Shown: positions 1 through 5,774 of the stretch, in pieces | How the letters are laid out: every line of letters begins with the position of its first letter | How positions within the stretch are numbered: position 1 is the first letter of the stretch | NCBI GenBank assembly: GCA_900757265.1 | Contig: CAAENW010000062.1 | Span: 1-7,907, forward strand | Origin: an uncultured Collinsella sp. | GTDB lineage: Bacteria > Actinomycetota > Coriobacteriia > Coriobacteriales > Coriobacteriaceae | Direction of reading: 5' to 3' | Length of the DNA: 7,907 bases | The notes under the pieces: generated by a model | Database searches by the model: none | What the model was told of the DNA's origin: nothing | Seen by the model: the letters and a program-made list of their open reading frames with translations, nothing else | Made by a program: the position numbers and the translations under genes

Positions 1-7
1 CTCTAAT

Positions 8-37
8 ACTATAGCACCCTGCTGCCGCCATACGCAA
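8..37 (-). promoter_or_regulatory. Minus-strand promoter for a gene beyond the left edge
   Basis: Read on the minus strand there is a TTGCGT -35-like box (32-37), an 18-bp spacer and an extended -10, TGC followed by TATAGT (8-13). The predicted start of transcription falls at about position 1 or just outside the window, so the transcribed gene is not visible. It lies downstream of dtd and its trailing hairpin, which suggests a new transcription unit. The -35 hexamer matches TTGACA at only three positions, and the extended -10 carries most of the support. The same TTGCGT hexamer occurs in the candidate murE promoter. Confidence 0.5.
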
Positions 38-95
38 GTAGCTAAATAAACCCCGTCCCAAATACGTACCAGACGACAACCTCGCATGACCAGTT

Positions 96-123
96 GTTAC
101 GCGGTTTGGTAAAACCGCGTAAC
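96..123 (-). terminator. Perfect hairpin directly after dtd
   Basis: Arms at 96-107 and 112-123 form a 12-bp perfect stem with a 4-nt loop (108-111). The hairpin begins on the base after the dtd stop codon. Neither strand has a U-tract after the stem, so it is not a textbook intrinsic terminator. It may still stop transcription or protect the 3' end of the mRNA. Its position at the end of the six-gene run, before the next minus-strand promoter, fits an end-of-operon role. Confidence 0.5.
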
Positions 124-570
124 CTAAAGGTTGTCCGTGTCCAAGACGATGGTGAATGGGCCGTCGTTGACGAGGTCGACTTTCATATCGGCGCCAAAGA
201 TGCCGTGCGCCACGTGTTCGACATCTTGACGAACGAGCGTCAGGAAGTACTCGTAGAGCTCGTTGGCAACATCGGGGGCGCCTGCATCGGTAAACGACGG
301 ACGGCGGCCGTGGCGGCAGTCGGCGAACAGCGTGAACTGCGAGACCACGAGCACCTCTCCGTCGACATCGGCAAGCGCCAAGTTGGTCTTGCCGTTCTCG
401 TCCTCGTTAATGCGCAAGCCCCGGAGCTTGCCCCACAGCTTATCAGCCTCGGCGCGCGTGTCGCCGTGGCCCACGCCCAGCAGCACCAGATAGCCGCGCC
501 CAATTTTGCCCACGCACTCGCCGTCGACCGTCACGCCGGCGTTGAGTACGCGCTGCACCACCGCACGCAC
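124..570 (-). CDS. dtd: D-aminoacyl-tRNA deacylase Dtd
   Basis: Cytosolic proofreading enzyme that hydrolyses the ester bond between a D-amino acid (or glycine) and a wrongly charged tRNA. The 148-residue product matches the usual family length. It opens with the typical MRAVVQRV strand, has the active-site SQFT motif at residues 77-80 followed by [13 protein letters not shown], and has the chiral-selectivity Gly-Pro pair at 137-138 in NDGPFT. The start codon is GTG. It is chosen because it begins the conserved N-terminus and has a GAGGAG Shine-Dalgarno (577-582) six bases upstream. That ribosome site is made of the last two Glu codons of rdgB, and only three bases separate the rdgB stop from this start, so the two genes are probably translationally coupled. 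It is the last gene of the run and is followed at once by a hairpin. Confidence 0.96.
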   Translation of the reverse strand: MRAVVQRVLNAGVTVDGECVGKIGRGYLVLLGVGHGDTRAEADKLWGKLRGLRINEDENGKTNLALADVDGEVLVVSQFTLFADCRHGRRPSFTDAGAPDVANELYEYFLTLVRQDVEHVAHGIFGADMKVDLVNDGPFTIVLDTDNL

Positions 571-573
571 GGC

Positions 574-1215
574 CTACTCCTCGCCCGTCAGTTTGGCGGA
601 CAGATGCTCGAGCGCGTGGAAACGATGGCTGATGGCGTTCTTCTCGTCCGCCGTCAGCTCGGCCATGGTCTTGCCCGGCGTGTCGACCGGCAGGAACAGC
701 GGGTCATAGCCAAAGCCGTGATCGCCGCGGCCCTCGTGTGCGATAACGCCCTCGCAGGCGCCCTCGCCATAGGTGACCAGACCATCCGTGTCGATAAGCG
801 CAACGACGCTCATAAAGCGCGCGGTGCGGTCCTCGTCCGCCACGCCTTCCAGGTTAACGAGAAGCTTGGCGTTGTTGGCGGCATCGTCTCCGTGCACGCC
901 CGCATAGCGCGCGCTATACACGCCCGGCTCGCCGTCAAGCGCGTCGACGACCAAGCCCGAATCGTCGGCAATGGCCATGAGCCCCGTCTCTTCGACGGCA
1001 GCCTGCGCCTTGATGATGGCGTTCTCCAAAAACGTCGTGCCGTTTTCCTCGGGGTCCTCAAAATCGCCCAGCTGGCCGAGCGCCACAAAGCGAACCTCGG
1101 GCATGACCTTGCCCAAAATGGCCTCGATCTCGGTGAGCTTATGGGCGTTGCCCGTTGCCACGACAATGGTCGCCGCCGGGTCGAGGGTGTCGATGTCGAT
1201 CTTCTCAAGTGCCAT
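574..1215 (-). CDS. rdgB: dITP/XTP pyrophosphatase (RdgB/HAM1 family)
   Basis: Hydrolyses non-canonical purine triphosphates (dITP, ITP, XTP) to monophosphate and pyrophosphate, keeping deaminated bases out of DNA and RNA. The 213-residue protein carries the family motifs in order: the nucleotide-binding TGNAHK loop (21-26), DDSG with the metal/catalytic acids (84-87) in a typical DDSGLVVDAL...PGVYSARYAG block, GFGYDPLF (167-174) and the base-sensing SHR (196-198). About 15 residues precede the usual first strand, slightly longer than E. coli RdgB. This start is kept because AAGGAG (1223-1228) sits seven bases upstream. It is tightly linked to dtd downstream. A 143-bp gap containing a hairpin separates it from rph, so it may be partly transcribed on its own. 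A weak TATAAG (1297-1302) in that gap has no convincing -35 partner. Confidence 0.96.
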   Translation of the reverse strand: MALEKIDIDTLDPAATIVVATGNAHKLTEIEAILGKVMPEVRFVALGQLGDFEDPEENGTTFLENAIIKAQAAVEETGLMAIADDSGLVVDALDGEPGVYSARYAGVHGDDAANNAKLLVNLEGVADEDRTARFMSVVALIDTDGLVTYGEGACEGVIAHEGRGDHGFGYDPLFLPVDTPGKTMAELTADEKNAISHRFHALEHLSAKLTGEE

Positions 1216-1320
1216 GAGTGGTCTCCTTGTCTCTATAGCAATGCCGCGCCGAGGGCGACGAGGGCCTCCGCCTCTCCCCTCTCAATCAACGGCAGTCTTA
1301 TACTTCGACGTTTTCCCAGA

Positions 1321-1360
1321 TAAAACCTGCCAAAATAAACCTGTCCCTTTTTGGCAGGTT
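1321..1360 (-). terminator. Hairpin with short U-run after rph
   Basis: Arms 1324-1335 and 1349-1360 form a perfect 12-bp stem with a 13-nt loop. On the minus strand the 3' arm runs into TTTTATC, a short U-tract, which makes it a plausible intrinsic terminator or a leaky attenuator between rph and rdgB. The 5' arm overlaps the rph stop codon (1359-1361). The A/U pairs beside the loop (AAAA:TTTT) and the short U-run suggest moderate strength. The loop holds a second CAGGTT able to pair with the 5' arm instead, and the whole element belongs to the repeat family described in the findings. Confidence 0.6.
1324..1360 (-). repeat. Intergenic palindromic repeat, most complete copy
   Basis: The minus-strand core GGGACAGGTTTATTTTGGC is related to a stretch at 41-59 (GGGACGGGGTTTATTTAGC, minus strand) and to one at 5684-5702 (GGCAGGGACGGTTTTTAT, plus strand). 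Only this copy forms the full 12-bp palindrome. All three lie outside coding sequence. The likeness is visible by eye but partial, so I treat the others as degenerate relatives, not exact copies. Confidence 0.45.
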
Positions 1361-2084
1361 AGGCGATGGCTTGGCGCTGAAGCTCGATGAGCTCGGCGAT
1401 GCCTTTGTCGCCCAGGTCGAGCAGGGCGTTGAGGCGCTTACGGTCAAAGGGCGCCTGCTCGCCAGTGCCCTGGAGCTCGATCATCTCACCGGTGTCGGTG
1501 GCGACGAGGTTCATGTCGACTTCGGCATGGCTGTCCTCGGAATAATCGAGGTCAAGCAGCGTATTGCCGTCGACAACGCCCATGGAGATTGCAGCCACCT
1601 GGCCGGTAAGCGGGATGCGCTCGATCTTGCCCGCCTCGACCCACATGGCGAGGGCGTCGTGCAGCGCCACCCAGGCGCCGGTGATGCTCGCTGTACGCGT
1701 GCCGCCATCGGCCTGAATCACATCGCAGTCGACGGTGACGGTGTACTCGCCGAGCGCCTTCATGTTGACGACGGTACGCAGGCTGCGGCCAATGAGGCGC
1801 TCGATCTCCATGGAGCGACCCTTGCGGTTGGCGTGCTCGCGCTTGCAGCGCTTGCCGGTCGACGCCGGCAGCATGGCGTATTCCGCGGTCACCCAGCCGG
1901 CCTTAGCTCCCTTTCGCCAGCCCGGCACGCCCTCCTCGATTGTGGCGGCGCACAACACGCGCGTGTCACCGAACTCGGCAAAACACGAGCCGTGGGCGTG
2001 CTTCATGACGCCACGGGTGAGCTTAACGGGGCGCAACTCGTTGGCGGCGCGACCGTTGGCGCGGTTGACCTGCATGTACTCCAT
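1359..2084 (-). CDS. rph: Ribonuclease PH
   Basis: Phosphate-dependent 3'-to-5' exoribonuclease that trims the 3' ends of tRNA precursors, releasing nucleoside diphosphates. It normally works as a ring of six subunits. The 241-residue product is the usual length. Visible family blocks are RPVKLTRG (18-25), the long GRSMEIERLIGRSLR helix (89-103), the phosphate-binding ADGGTRTASITGAW segment (125-138) and LDLDYSEDSHAEVDMN (177-192) with the metal-binding Asp residues. The chosen ATG has AAAGGA (2092-2097) seven bases upstream. An internal ATG three codons later lacks such a site. A 54-bp gap follows murI. The ribosome site lies within a small 5-bp hairpin (see findings), and the stop codon overlaps the downstream hairpin. 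Confidence 0.97.
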   Translation of the reverse strand: MEYMQVNRANGRAANELRPVKLTRGVMKHAHGSCFAEFGDTRVLCAATIEEGVPGWRKGAKAGWVTAEYAMLPASTGKRCKREHANRKGRSMEIERLIGRSLRTVVNMKALGEYTVTVDCDVIQADGGTRTASITGAWVALHDALAMWVEAGKIERIPLTGQVAAISMGVVDGNTLLDLDYSEDSHAEVDMNLVATDTGEMIELQGTGEQAPFDRKRLNALLDLGDKGIAELIELQRQAIA

Positions 2085-2138
2085 AGAAAAATCCTTTCGG
2101 CAAAAGGTGTGGCGAAGGCTCTGACGGCGGCCTTACAT

Positions 2139-3023
2139 CTATTTCAGCTCATCGATATCGATATGCTCAATGCTCTTGAGCGGCTGACCAAAGATAAAGC
2201 TGCCCGCCACCGCAAACTCGGCAATGTTATCGGCCGTCGTGGCAAAACGATGCTGCGGCTCGGCGGCGACGCCCGCCAGCTGCTCGCGGCGCGTGAGGGT
2301 ATCGGTCAGCTCGCGCGTGGTCTCCTCGGCGGAACTCACGACGCGTACCCCAGGCCCCAGCGCATGGCGGATAGGTCCCACCAACAGCGGAAAATGCGTA
2401 CAGCCGAGCACCACGGTATCGATACCGTGGTCGCGCAGTGGCTCAACCGTGGCACCCACCAGCGCACGCACGGCAGGCGTATCGAAGATGTCCTCGTTCT
2501 CGAGCCACTGCTCTTGCAGATGCGCACCCGAGGCGAGCTCGTGTTCGACAACCTCAACAAAGCTCGAGGCGGGGCAGCCGTATACGTCGACGCCGGCATC
2601 TAGGTCCTGAATGGCGCGCGTGTAAGCGCCCGAGCGAATGGTGAGGTTGGTGGCGAGCACGCCCACGCGACGCGAACGGGTGCTGTTGATTGCCGCACGG
2701 GCGCCCGGTGCGATCACACCGATGACGGGGACGTCGAGCACCTGCTGGGCCAAACGCAAGGCCGCAGCGGTCGCTGTATTGCAGGCGATGACCATGATCT
2801 TGACGTCGTGCTTCGACAGCCAACGGCCCGCCTGCAGTGCAAACGAACGCACCTCGTCCTCGGTGCGGGTGCCATACGGGCAGCGTTTGGTGTCGCCAAA
2901 GTAGTAGACGGACTCGTGCGGCAACGCCGTCGCAATCGCACGCGCAACCGTCAGACCGCCCAGGCCCGAGTCGAACACGCCAATGGGGCGCGTGTCCCCG
3001 GCCAGATTCTCGATATCGGACAT
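2139..3023 (-). CDS. murI: Glutamate racemase MurI
   Basis: Cofactor-independent racemase that converts L-glutamate to D-glutamate, the second residue of the peptidoglycan stem peptide, in the cytosol. The 294-residue protein has the N-terminal IGVFDSGLGGLTV block (14-26) with the catalytic-region Asp and Ser, PYGTR (49-53), the first catalytic cysteine in ACNTAT (C81) and the second in LGCTHFP (C208), so both acid/base cysteines are present. The segment usually written CPxFVxxVE reads CPASSFVEVVE (150-160), a small variation. GGTGA lies just upstream of the ATG in a position that fits ribosome binding. It follows the HAD gene after 53 bp and precedes rph by 54 bp. With murE upstream in the same run, it supplies a substrate of the same pathway. 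Confidence 0.97.
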   Translation of the reverse strand: MSDIENLAGDTRPIGVFDSGLGGLTVARAIATALPHESVYYFGDTKRCPYGTRTEDEVRSFALQAGRWLSKHDVKIMVIACNTATAAALRLAQQVLDVPVIGVIAPGARAAINSTRSRRVGVLATNLTIRSGAYTRAIQDLDAGVDVYGCPASSFVEVVEHELASGAHLQEQWLENEDIFDTPAVRALVGATVEPLRDHGIDTVVLGCTHFPLLVGPIRHALGPGVRVVSSAEETTRELTDTLTRREQLAGVAAEPQHRFATTADNIAEFAVAGSFIFGQPLKSIEHIDIDELK

Positions 3024-3076
3024 TACCTCACCAGATTCTCTCTCGAAAAGATATGGCTCAGAACGATAGGACCGCG

Positions 3077-3988
3077 CTACGAACGAGCCGCGACGAGCAG
3101 CTCTGCCGTTGCCGCCCAGCCGTCGACAATCTTGCCGCGCGTGACGTAGGCGTTATCGCAGGTATCCAGGAACTCGGGCGCGCCGGCGCTGGTCAAACCG
3201 TTCTCGACCAGGCAGAACGTGCCCACGTGGTCAGCCATGTAGAAGTCGGACTCGGAATCGCCGAGCGCGAGCGTCTCCTCGCGCTCGATCCCTAGGTGCT
3301 CGCAGAAACGCGCGATGGCAACGCCCTTGTTGAGGCCGGCGGGATTGATGTTAAACGCGCGGCCATCCTCGACGCGTTCGAGCTCGAGCGTCGTCGGCTT
3401 GGACAGATGTGTCAGGTGGCCGTTGCAGGCCCAGACCAAGCCGCAGCCGGCCTCGTCAAGAATGGCCTGGACCTCGTCGTCGGGCACATCGCCGCGCATG
3501 CCGACGGTGACCTCACGGTATTTGTAGCCGGTCGACATGTCGTTGTGGTACTCGATCTTGTGCGGCCAGTGAGCAAGGATCTTCTCGCACACGCCGGTCT
3601 GCTCGATCACCTGGTGCGGAGTAAGGCCGCAGGCGGGGTCGTAAGGCATGTCGCCGGTCAGATACTCCCAATCGTTGGCTTTGAGGTCGTACATGACCAG
3701 GCCGCCCATCTCACCAATGTAGGAGTTGAGGCCGAGCACGCGCGCGTCCTCGTGGATCATGGTACGGTTGCGGCCCGAGGTGGGAACCACCTGAATACCA
3801 GCGCGGGCAAGTGCCACGACAGCCTCGACGAGCTTGGTCGAGGGATTGCCGTCGTTGTCGCGCAGCACGCACGAGCCGGGCGCGAGCATGGTGGCGTCCA
3901 GGTCGGTAAAGACGTACTTAACCTTGGCAAGACGCTCGCGCATCTCGCCCGAAAGCTCAGCGACGGTCGGCAGGGTATTGTGGGACAT
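3077..3988 (-). CDS. HAD-superfamily phosphatase (Cof/type IIB-like), substrate unknown
   Basis: Soluble Mg2+-dependent hydrolase of the haloacid dehalogenase superfamily, probably acting on a small phosphorylated metabolite. Numbering from the ATG at 3988 (303 residues), motif I is TDLDAT (28-33) with nucleophile D29 and acid D31, motif II is TSGR (70-73), motif III is K221 in GLNKGVAI and motif IV is GDSESD (243-248). The large insert between motifs II and III is the C2 cap of Cof, sucrose-phosphatase and mannosyl-3-phosphoglycerate phosphatase types. Motif I has Ala where most relatives have Gly (DxDGT). A GTG six bases earlier is also in frame, but the ATG is preferred because GGAG sits five bases before it, whereas that GGAG abuts and overlaps the GTG. 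It lies between murE and murI. A wall-related substrate is possible but not shown by the sequence. Confidence 0.9.
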   Translation of the reverse strand: MSHNTLPTVAELSGEMRERLAKVKYVFTDLDATMLAPGSCVLRDNDGNPSTKLVEAVVALARAGIQVVPTSGRNRTMIHEDARVLGLNSYIGEMGGLVMYDLKANDWEYLTGDMPYDPACGLTPHQVIEQTGVCEKILAHWPHKIEYHNDMSTGYKYREVTVGMRGDVPDDEVQAILDEAGCGLVWACNGHLTHLSKPTTLELERVEDGRAFNINPAGLNKGVAIARFCEHLGIEREETLALGDSESDFYMADHVGTFCLVENGLTSAGAPEFLDTCDNAYVTRGKIVDGWAATAELLVAARS

Positions 3989-4024
3989 GGTCACTCCATT
4001 ACGTAGAAGGGGCTTCTGGTCTTA

Positions 4025-4085
4025 GGCGGCGCGCCTCGCTTGAGGGGAAACGCGCTTGCAACGGCAGCGCGCTCGGGACGCCGCC
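4025..4085 (-). other. Possible folded RNA element between murE and the HAD gene
   Basis: Outer arms GGCGGCG (4025-4031) and CGCCGCC (4079-4085) can pair over seven G-C pairs. They enclose two smaller hairpins: CCTC/GAGG (4034-4037 with 4042-4045, 4-nt loop) and CGCGCT/AGCGCG (4051-4056 with 4066-4071, 9-nt loop). Together they could form a three-way junction. No U-tract follows on either strand, so it is not an ordinary terminator. In a G+C-rich genome chance pairing is a real alternative. Confidence 0.3.
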
Positions 4086-4099
4086 CTCATCGCAGTTCA

Positions 4100-5662
4100 T
4101 TAGTCAAACTGGGTAACATCGATTAAACGATTGGCAAGCGAAAGATCGCTCTCGATGGGTACGAACTCATCACCCACGTGCATGAGCTCCTCGTCGCCCT
4201 TTGCCAACAGCAAGACGATGGTGGGCGCATCGGGGCTGACGTATTCCTCGCGCGCCGCCTTGAATGCCGCGTGCACAGCAGCCTCGCGATCGAGGATGAT
4301 CTTGTTCGGGGTATCGTCGGGAACATGCTCGGCAAGCTCGCGACAGACCTTCATCGGGTCCTCGTGAGCCGGATCCTCGTTGGTAAAGATCAGCAGATCA
4401 GAATATGGTGCGGCCTCGCGCGGAAGCTGCTCACGGCGCTCCTGCGCCTTGCCTCCAGCAGCACCAAACAGCGCAATGACCGGACTGGCGGGAAACGCGC
4501 GCTTGACCGACGAAAAGAGCGAGCGGAACGAAAGTTGGTTGTGAGCGTAGTCAACAACGCAAACCACGCGTCCATCCTTCGACTCCACGACCTCCATGCG
4601 GCCCGGCACACGCAGCTTGGAGAGGCCCTTCTTGATGGCATCGATTCCGATGCCAATCTCGCGCGCGGCGGCGATAGCGACCAGCGCGTTCTCCACGTTA
4701 AAGTCTCCCGCAATACCCAGCAGGACCTTCTCCCCCGCCTCGGGCTCGTCGGCGCTCATGCCATGCAGGTTAAACTCGATGTTAAAGCCGACCATGCGGA
4801 CATCGCTTGCCCACAGGCTCGCCTCGGGATGCTCGACGCCAACGGTCACCAAGTGCTCGGCCGTCGACGCGGCCTCCAGCACGCGTTCGACTTCATCGGT
4901 GCCCAGATTCACTACGGCGGTCTTAGCCTGATCAAAGATCCTGAGCTTGCTCTCAAAATAATCCTCGAAGGTCGGGTGCTCGATCGGTGAGATGTGGTCA
5001 CGCCCGATGTTGAGGAAACACGCCACGTCAAACGGCAGATTCTCGACGCGTTGGTACTTGAGTGCCTGGCTCGAGACCTCCATGACCATGGACTGGCGAC
5101 CGGACGTGCGGCAGTTGGCGATATGGCGCCAGACCTCGGGGGCCTCGGGCGTAGTATTGGTGCTCTCGTAGCACTCGATACCATCGTCGGTACTCACCGA
5201 GCCGATCATGCCGCAGGACTCGCCCGCCGCTTTGATAATCGACTGGAGCATAAAAGCGGCCGTGGTCTTTCCCTTGGTGCCGGTGATGCCCACGATCTTG
5301 ACGTCGTGGTCGGGACGGTCGTAGACCTCCGGCGGCAACAGGGCCATGGCCGTGCGGACGCTGTCCACGACCAGCATCGCCGCGCCGTTCTCCTTCGCCA
5401 GCGGCTCCAGAGACTCGACCAGCGACTCCTCGCACACAAATGCGACGGCGCCCGCATCGAGCGCCATACTCAAAAACGCGGGCTTAAAGGCAGCGCCTTT
5501 GCAAAAGAACACGTCACCTGCCGAGACCGCGCGCGAATCAAACGAGCAGCCGGTCACGGCACGCTCGTCAACCTGCTCTGATGCGCGCAGCTCGCCGCAC
5601 ACATCGAGAAGCTTGGCAAGCGTATCGACCGTGGTCACGGTCGCGGAATCCGAATGGTGCAT
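4100..5662 (-). CDS. murE: UDP-MurNAc-tripeptide synthetase (MurE-type Mur ligase)
   Basis: ATP-dependent cytosolic ligase that joins the third amino acid to UDP-MurNAc-L-Ala-D-Glu. The 520 residues show the three Mur-ligase domains: an N-terminal UDP-binding domain with SFDSRAVSAGDVFF (40-53), a central ATPase domain with P-loop GITGTKGKTT (125-134), TTPEAPEVW (170-178), MEVSSQALK (194-202), NIGRDHI (218-224) and the lysine expected to be carbamylated (K239 in YFESKLRIF), and a C-terminal domain with VDYAHN (370-375). The substrate-selecting motif is NEDPAHEDP (428-436), not the DNPR of diaminopimelate enzymes, so the added residue may be Lys or Orn. The late motif usually seen as GKGHE reads AKGDE (487-491). 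GAAAGG precedes the ATG. It is the first gene of the six-gene run and lies outside any visible division/cell-wall cluster, so a second murE elsewhere is possible. Confidence 0.92.
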   Translation of the reverse strand: MHHSDSATVTTVDTLAKLLDVCGELRASEQVDERAVTGCSFDSRAVSAGDVFFCKGAAFKPAFLSMALDAGAVAFVCEESLVESLEPLAKENGAAMLVVDSVRTAMALLPPEVYDRPDHDVKIVGITGTKGKTTAAFMLQSIIKAAGESCGMIGSVSTDDGIECYESTNTTPEAPEVWRHIANCRTSGRQSMVMEVSSQALKYQRVENLPFDVACFLNIGRDHISPIEHPTFEDYFESKLRIFDQAKTAVVNLGTDEVERVLEAASTAEHLVTVGVEHPEASLWASDVRMVGFNIEFNLHGMSADEPEAGEKVLLGIAGDFNVENALVAIAAAREIGIGIDAIKKGLSKLRVPGRMEVVESKDGRVVCVVDYAHNQLSFRSLFSSVKRAFPASPVIALFGAAGGKAQERREQLPREAAPYSDLLIFTNEDPAHEDPMKVCRELAEHVPDDTPNKIILDREAAVHAAFKAAREEYVSPDAPTIVLLLAKGDEELMHVGDEFVPIESDLSLANRLIDVTQFD

Positions 5663-5697
5663 CTTTCGCCTTTCTCAGCCATTTGGCAGGGACGGTT

Positions 5698-5726
5698 TTT
5701 ATAGTAACTGAAACGCACCCACGCAA
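5698..5726 (-). promoter_or_regulatory. Candidate promoter for the murE-dtd run
   Basis: On the minus strand a TTGCGT -35-like box (5721-5726) and a TATAAA -10-like box (5698-5703) are 17 bp apart. Transcription would start near 5691, about 30 nt before the murE ATG. The -35 box lies immediately past the U-tract of the asnB terminator, so the two signals are packed together. The -35 match is only three of six. Confidence 0.45.
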
Positions 5727-5749
5727 AAACGGCTCCCGGAGGAGCCGTT
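5725..5749 (-). terminator. Intrinsic terminator of asnB
   Basis: Arms 5728-5736 and 5741-5749 form a perfect 9-bp stem (AACGGCTCC/GGAGCCGTT) with a 4-nt TCCG loop on the minus strand. The 3' arm ends in a run of five T (5725-5729). It lies 25 bp after the asnB stop codon. On the plus strand the hairpin has no T-run, so it works for asnB only. It separates asnB from the murE run. Confidence 0.85.
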
Positions 5750-5774
5750 ACGCGCAGGCGTTCGTAAGCCGAGG

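Noticed and set aside
1232..1240. TGCTATAG-like -10 just upstream of rdgB (minus strand)
   Set aside because: Transcription would start inside or next to the rdgB ribosome site, leaving no usable leader.
94..1323. 409-codon plus-strand frame across dtd and rdgB
   Set aside because: It runs antisense through two well-identified genes and their junction, has no family motif, and is best explained by codon bias.
1371..2603. 410-codon plus-strand frame across rph and murI
   Set aside because: Antisense shadow of two conserved enzymes, with no ribosome site or domain to support it.
3989..3994. In-frame GTG as the start of the HAD gene
   Set aside because: The GGAG ribosome site abuts and overlaps this GTG and is well spaced only for the ATG at 3988.
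3296..4006. Plus-strand frame antisense to the HAD gene
   Set aside because: The minus-strand frame carries all four HAD motifs. The plus frame has a low-complexity Val/Ala/His-rich translation typical of a shadow frame.
4178..5581. Two plus-strand frames antisense to murE
   Set aside because: The minus strand encodes a full-length Mur ligase with P-loop and other motifs, and the plus frames show nothing recognisable.
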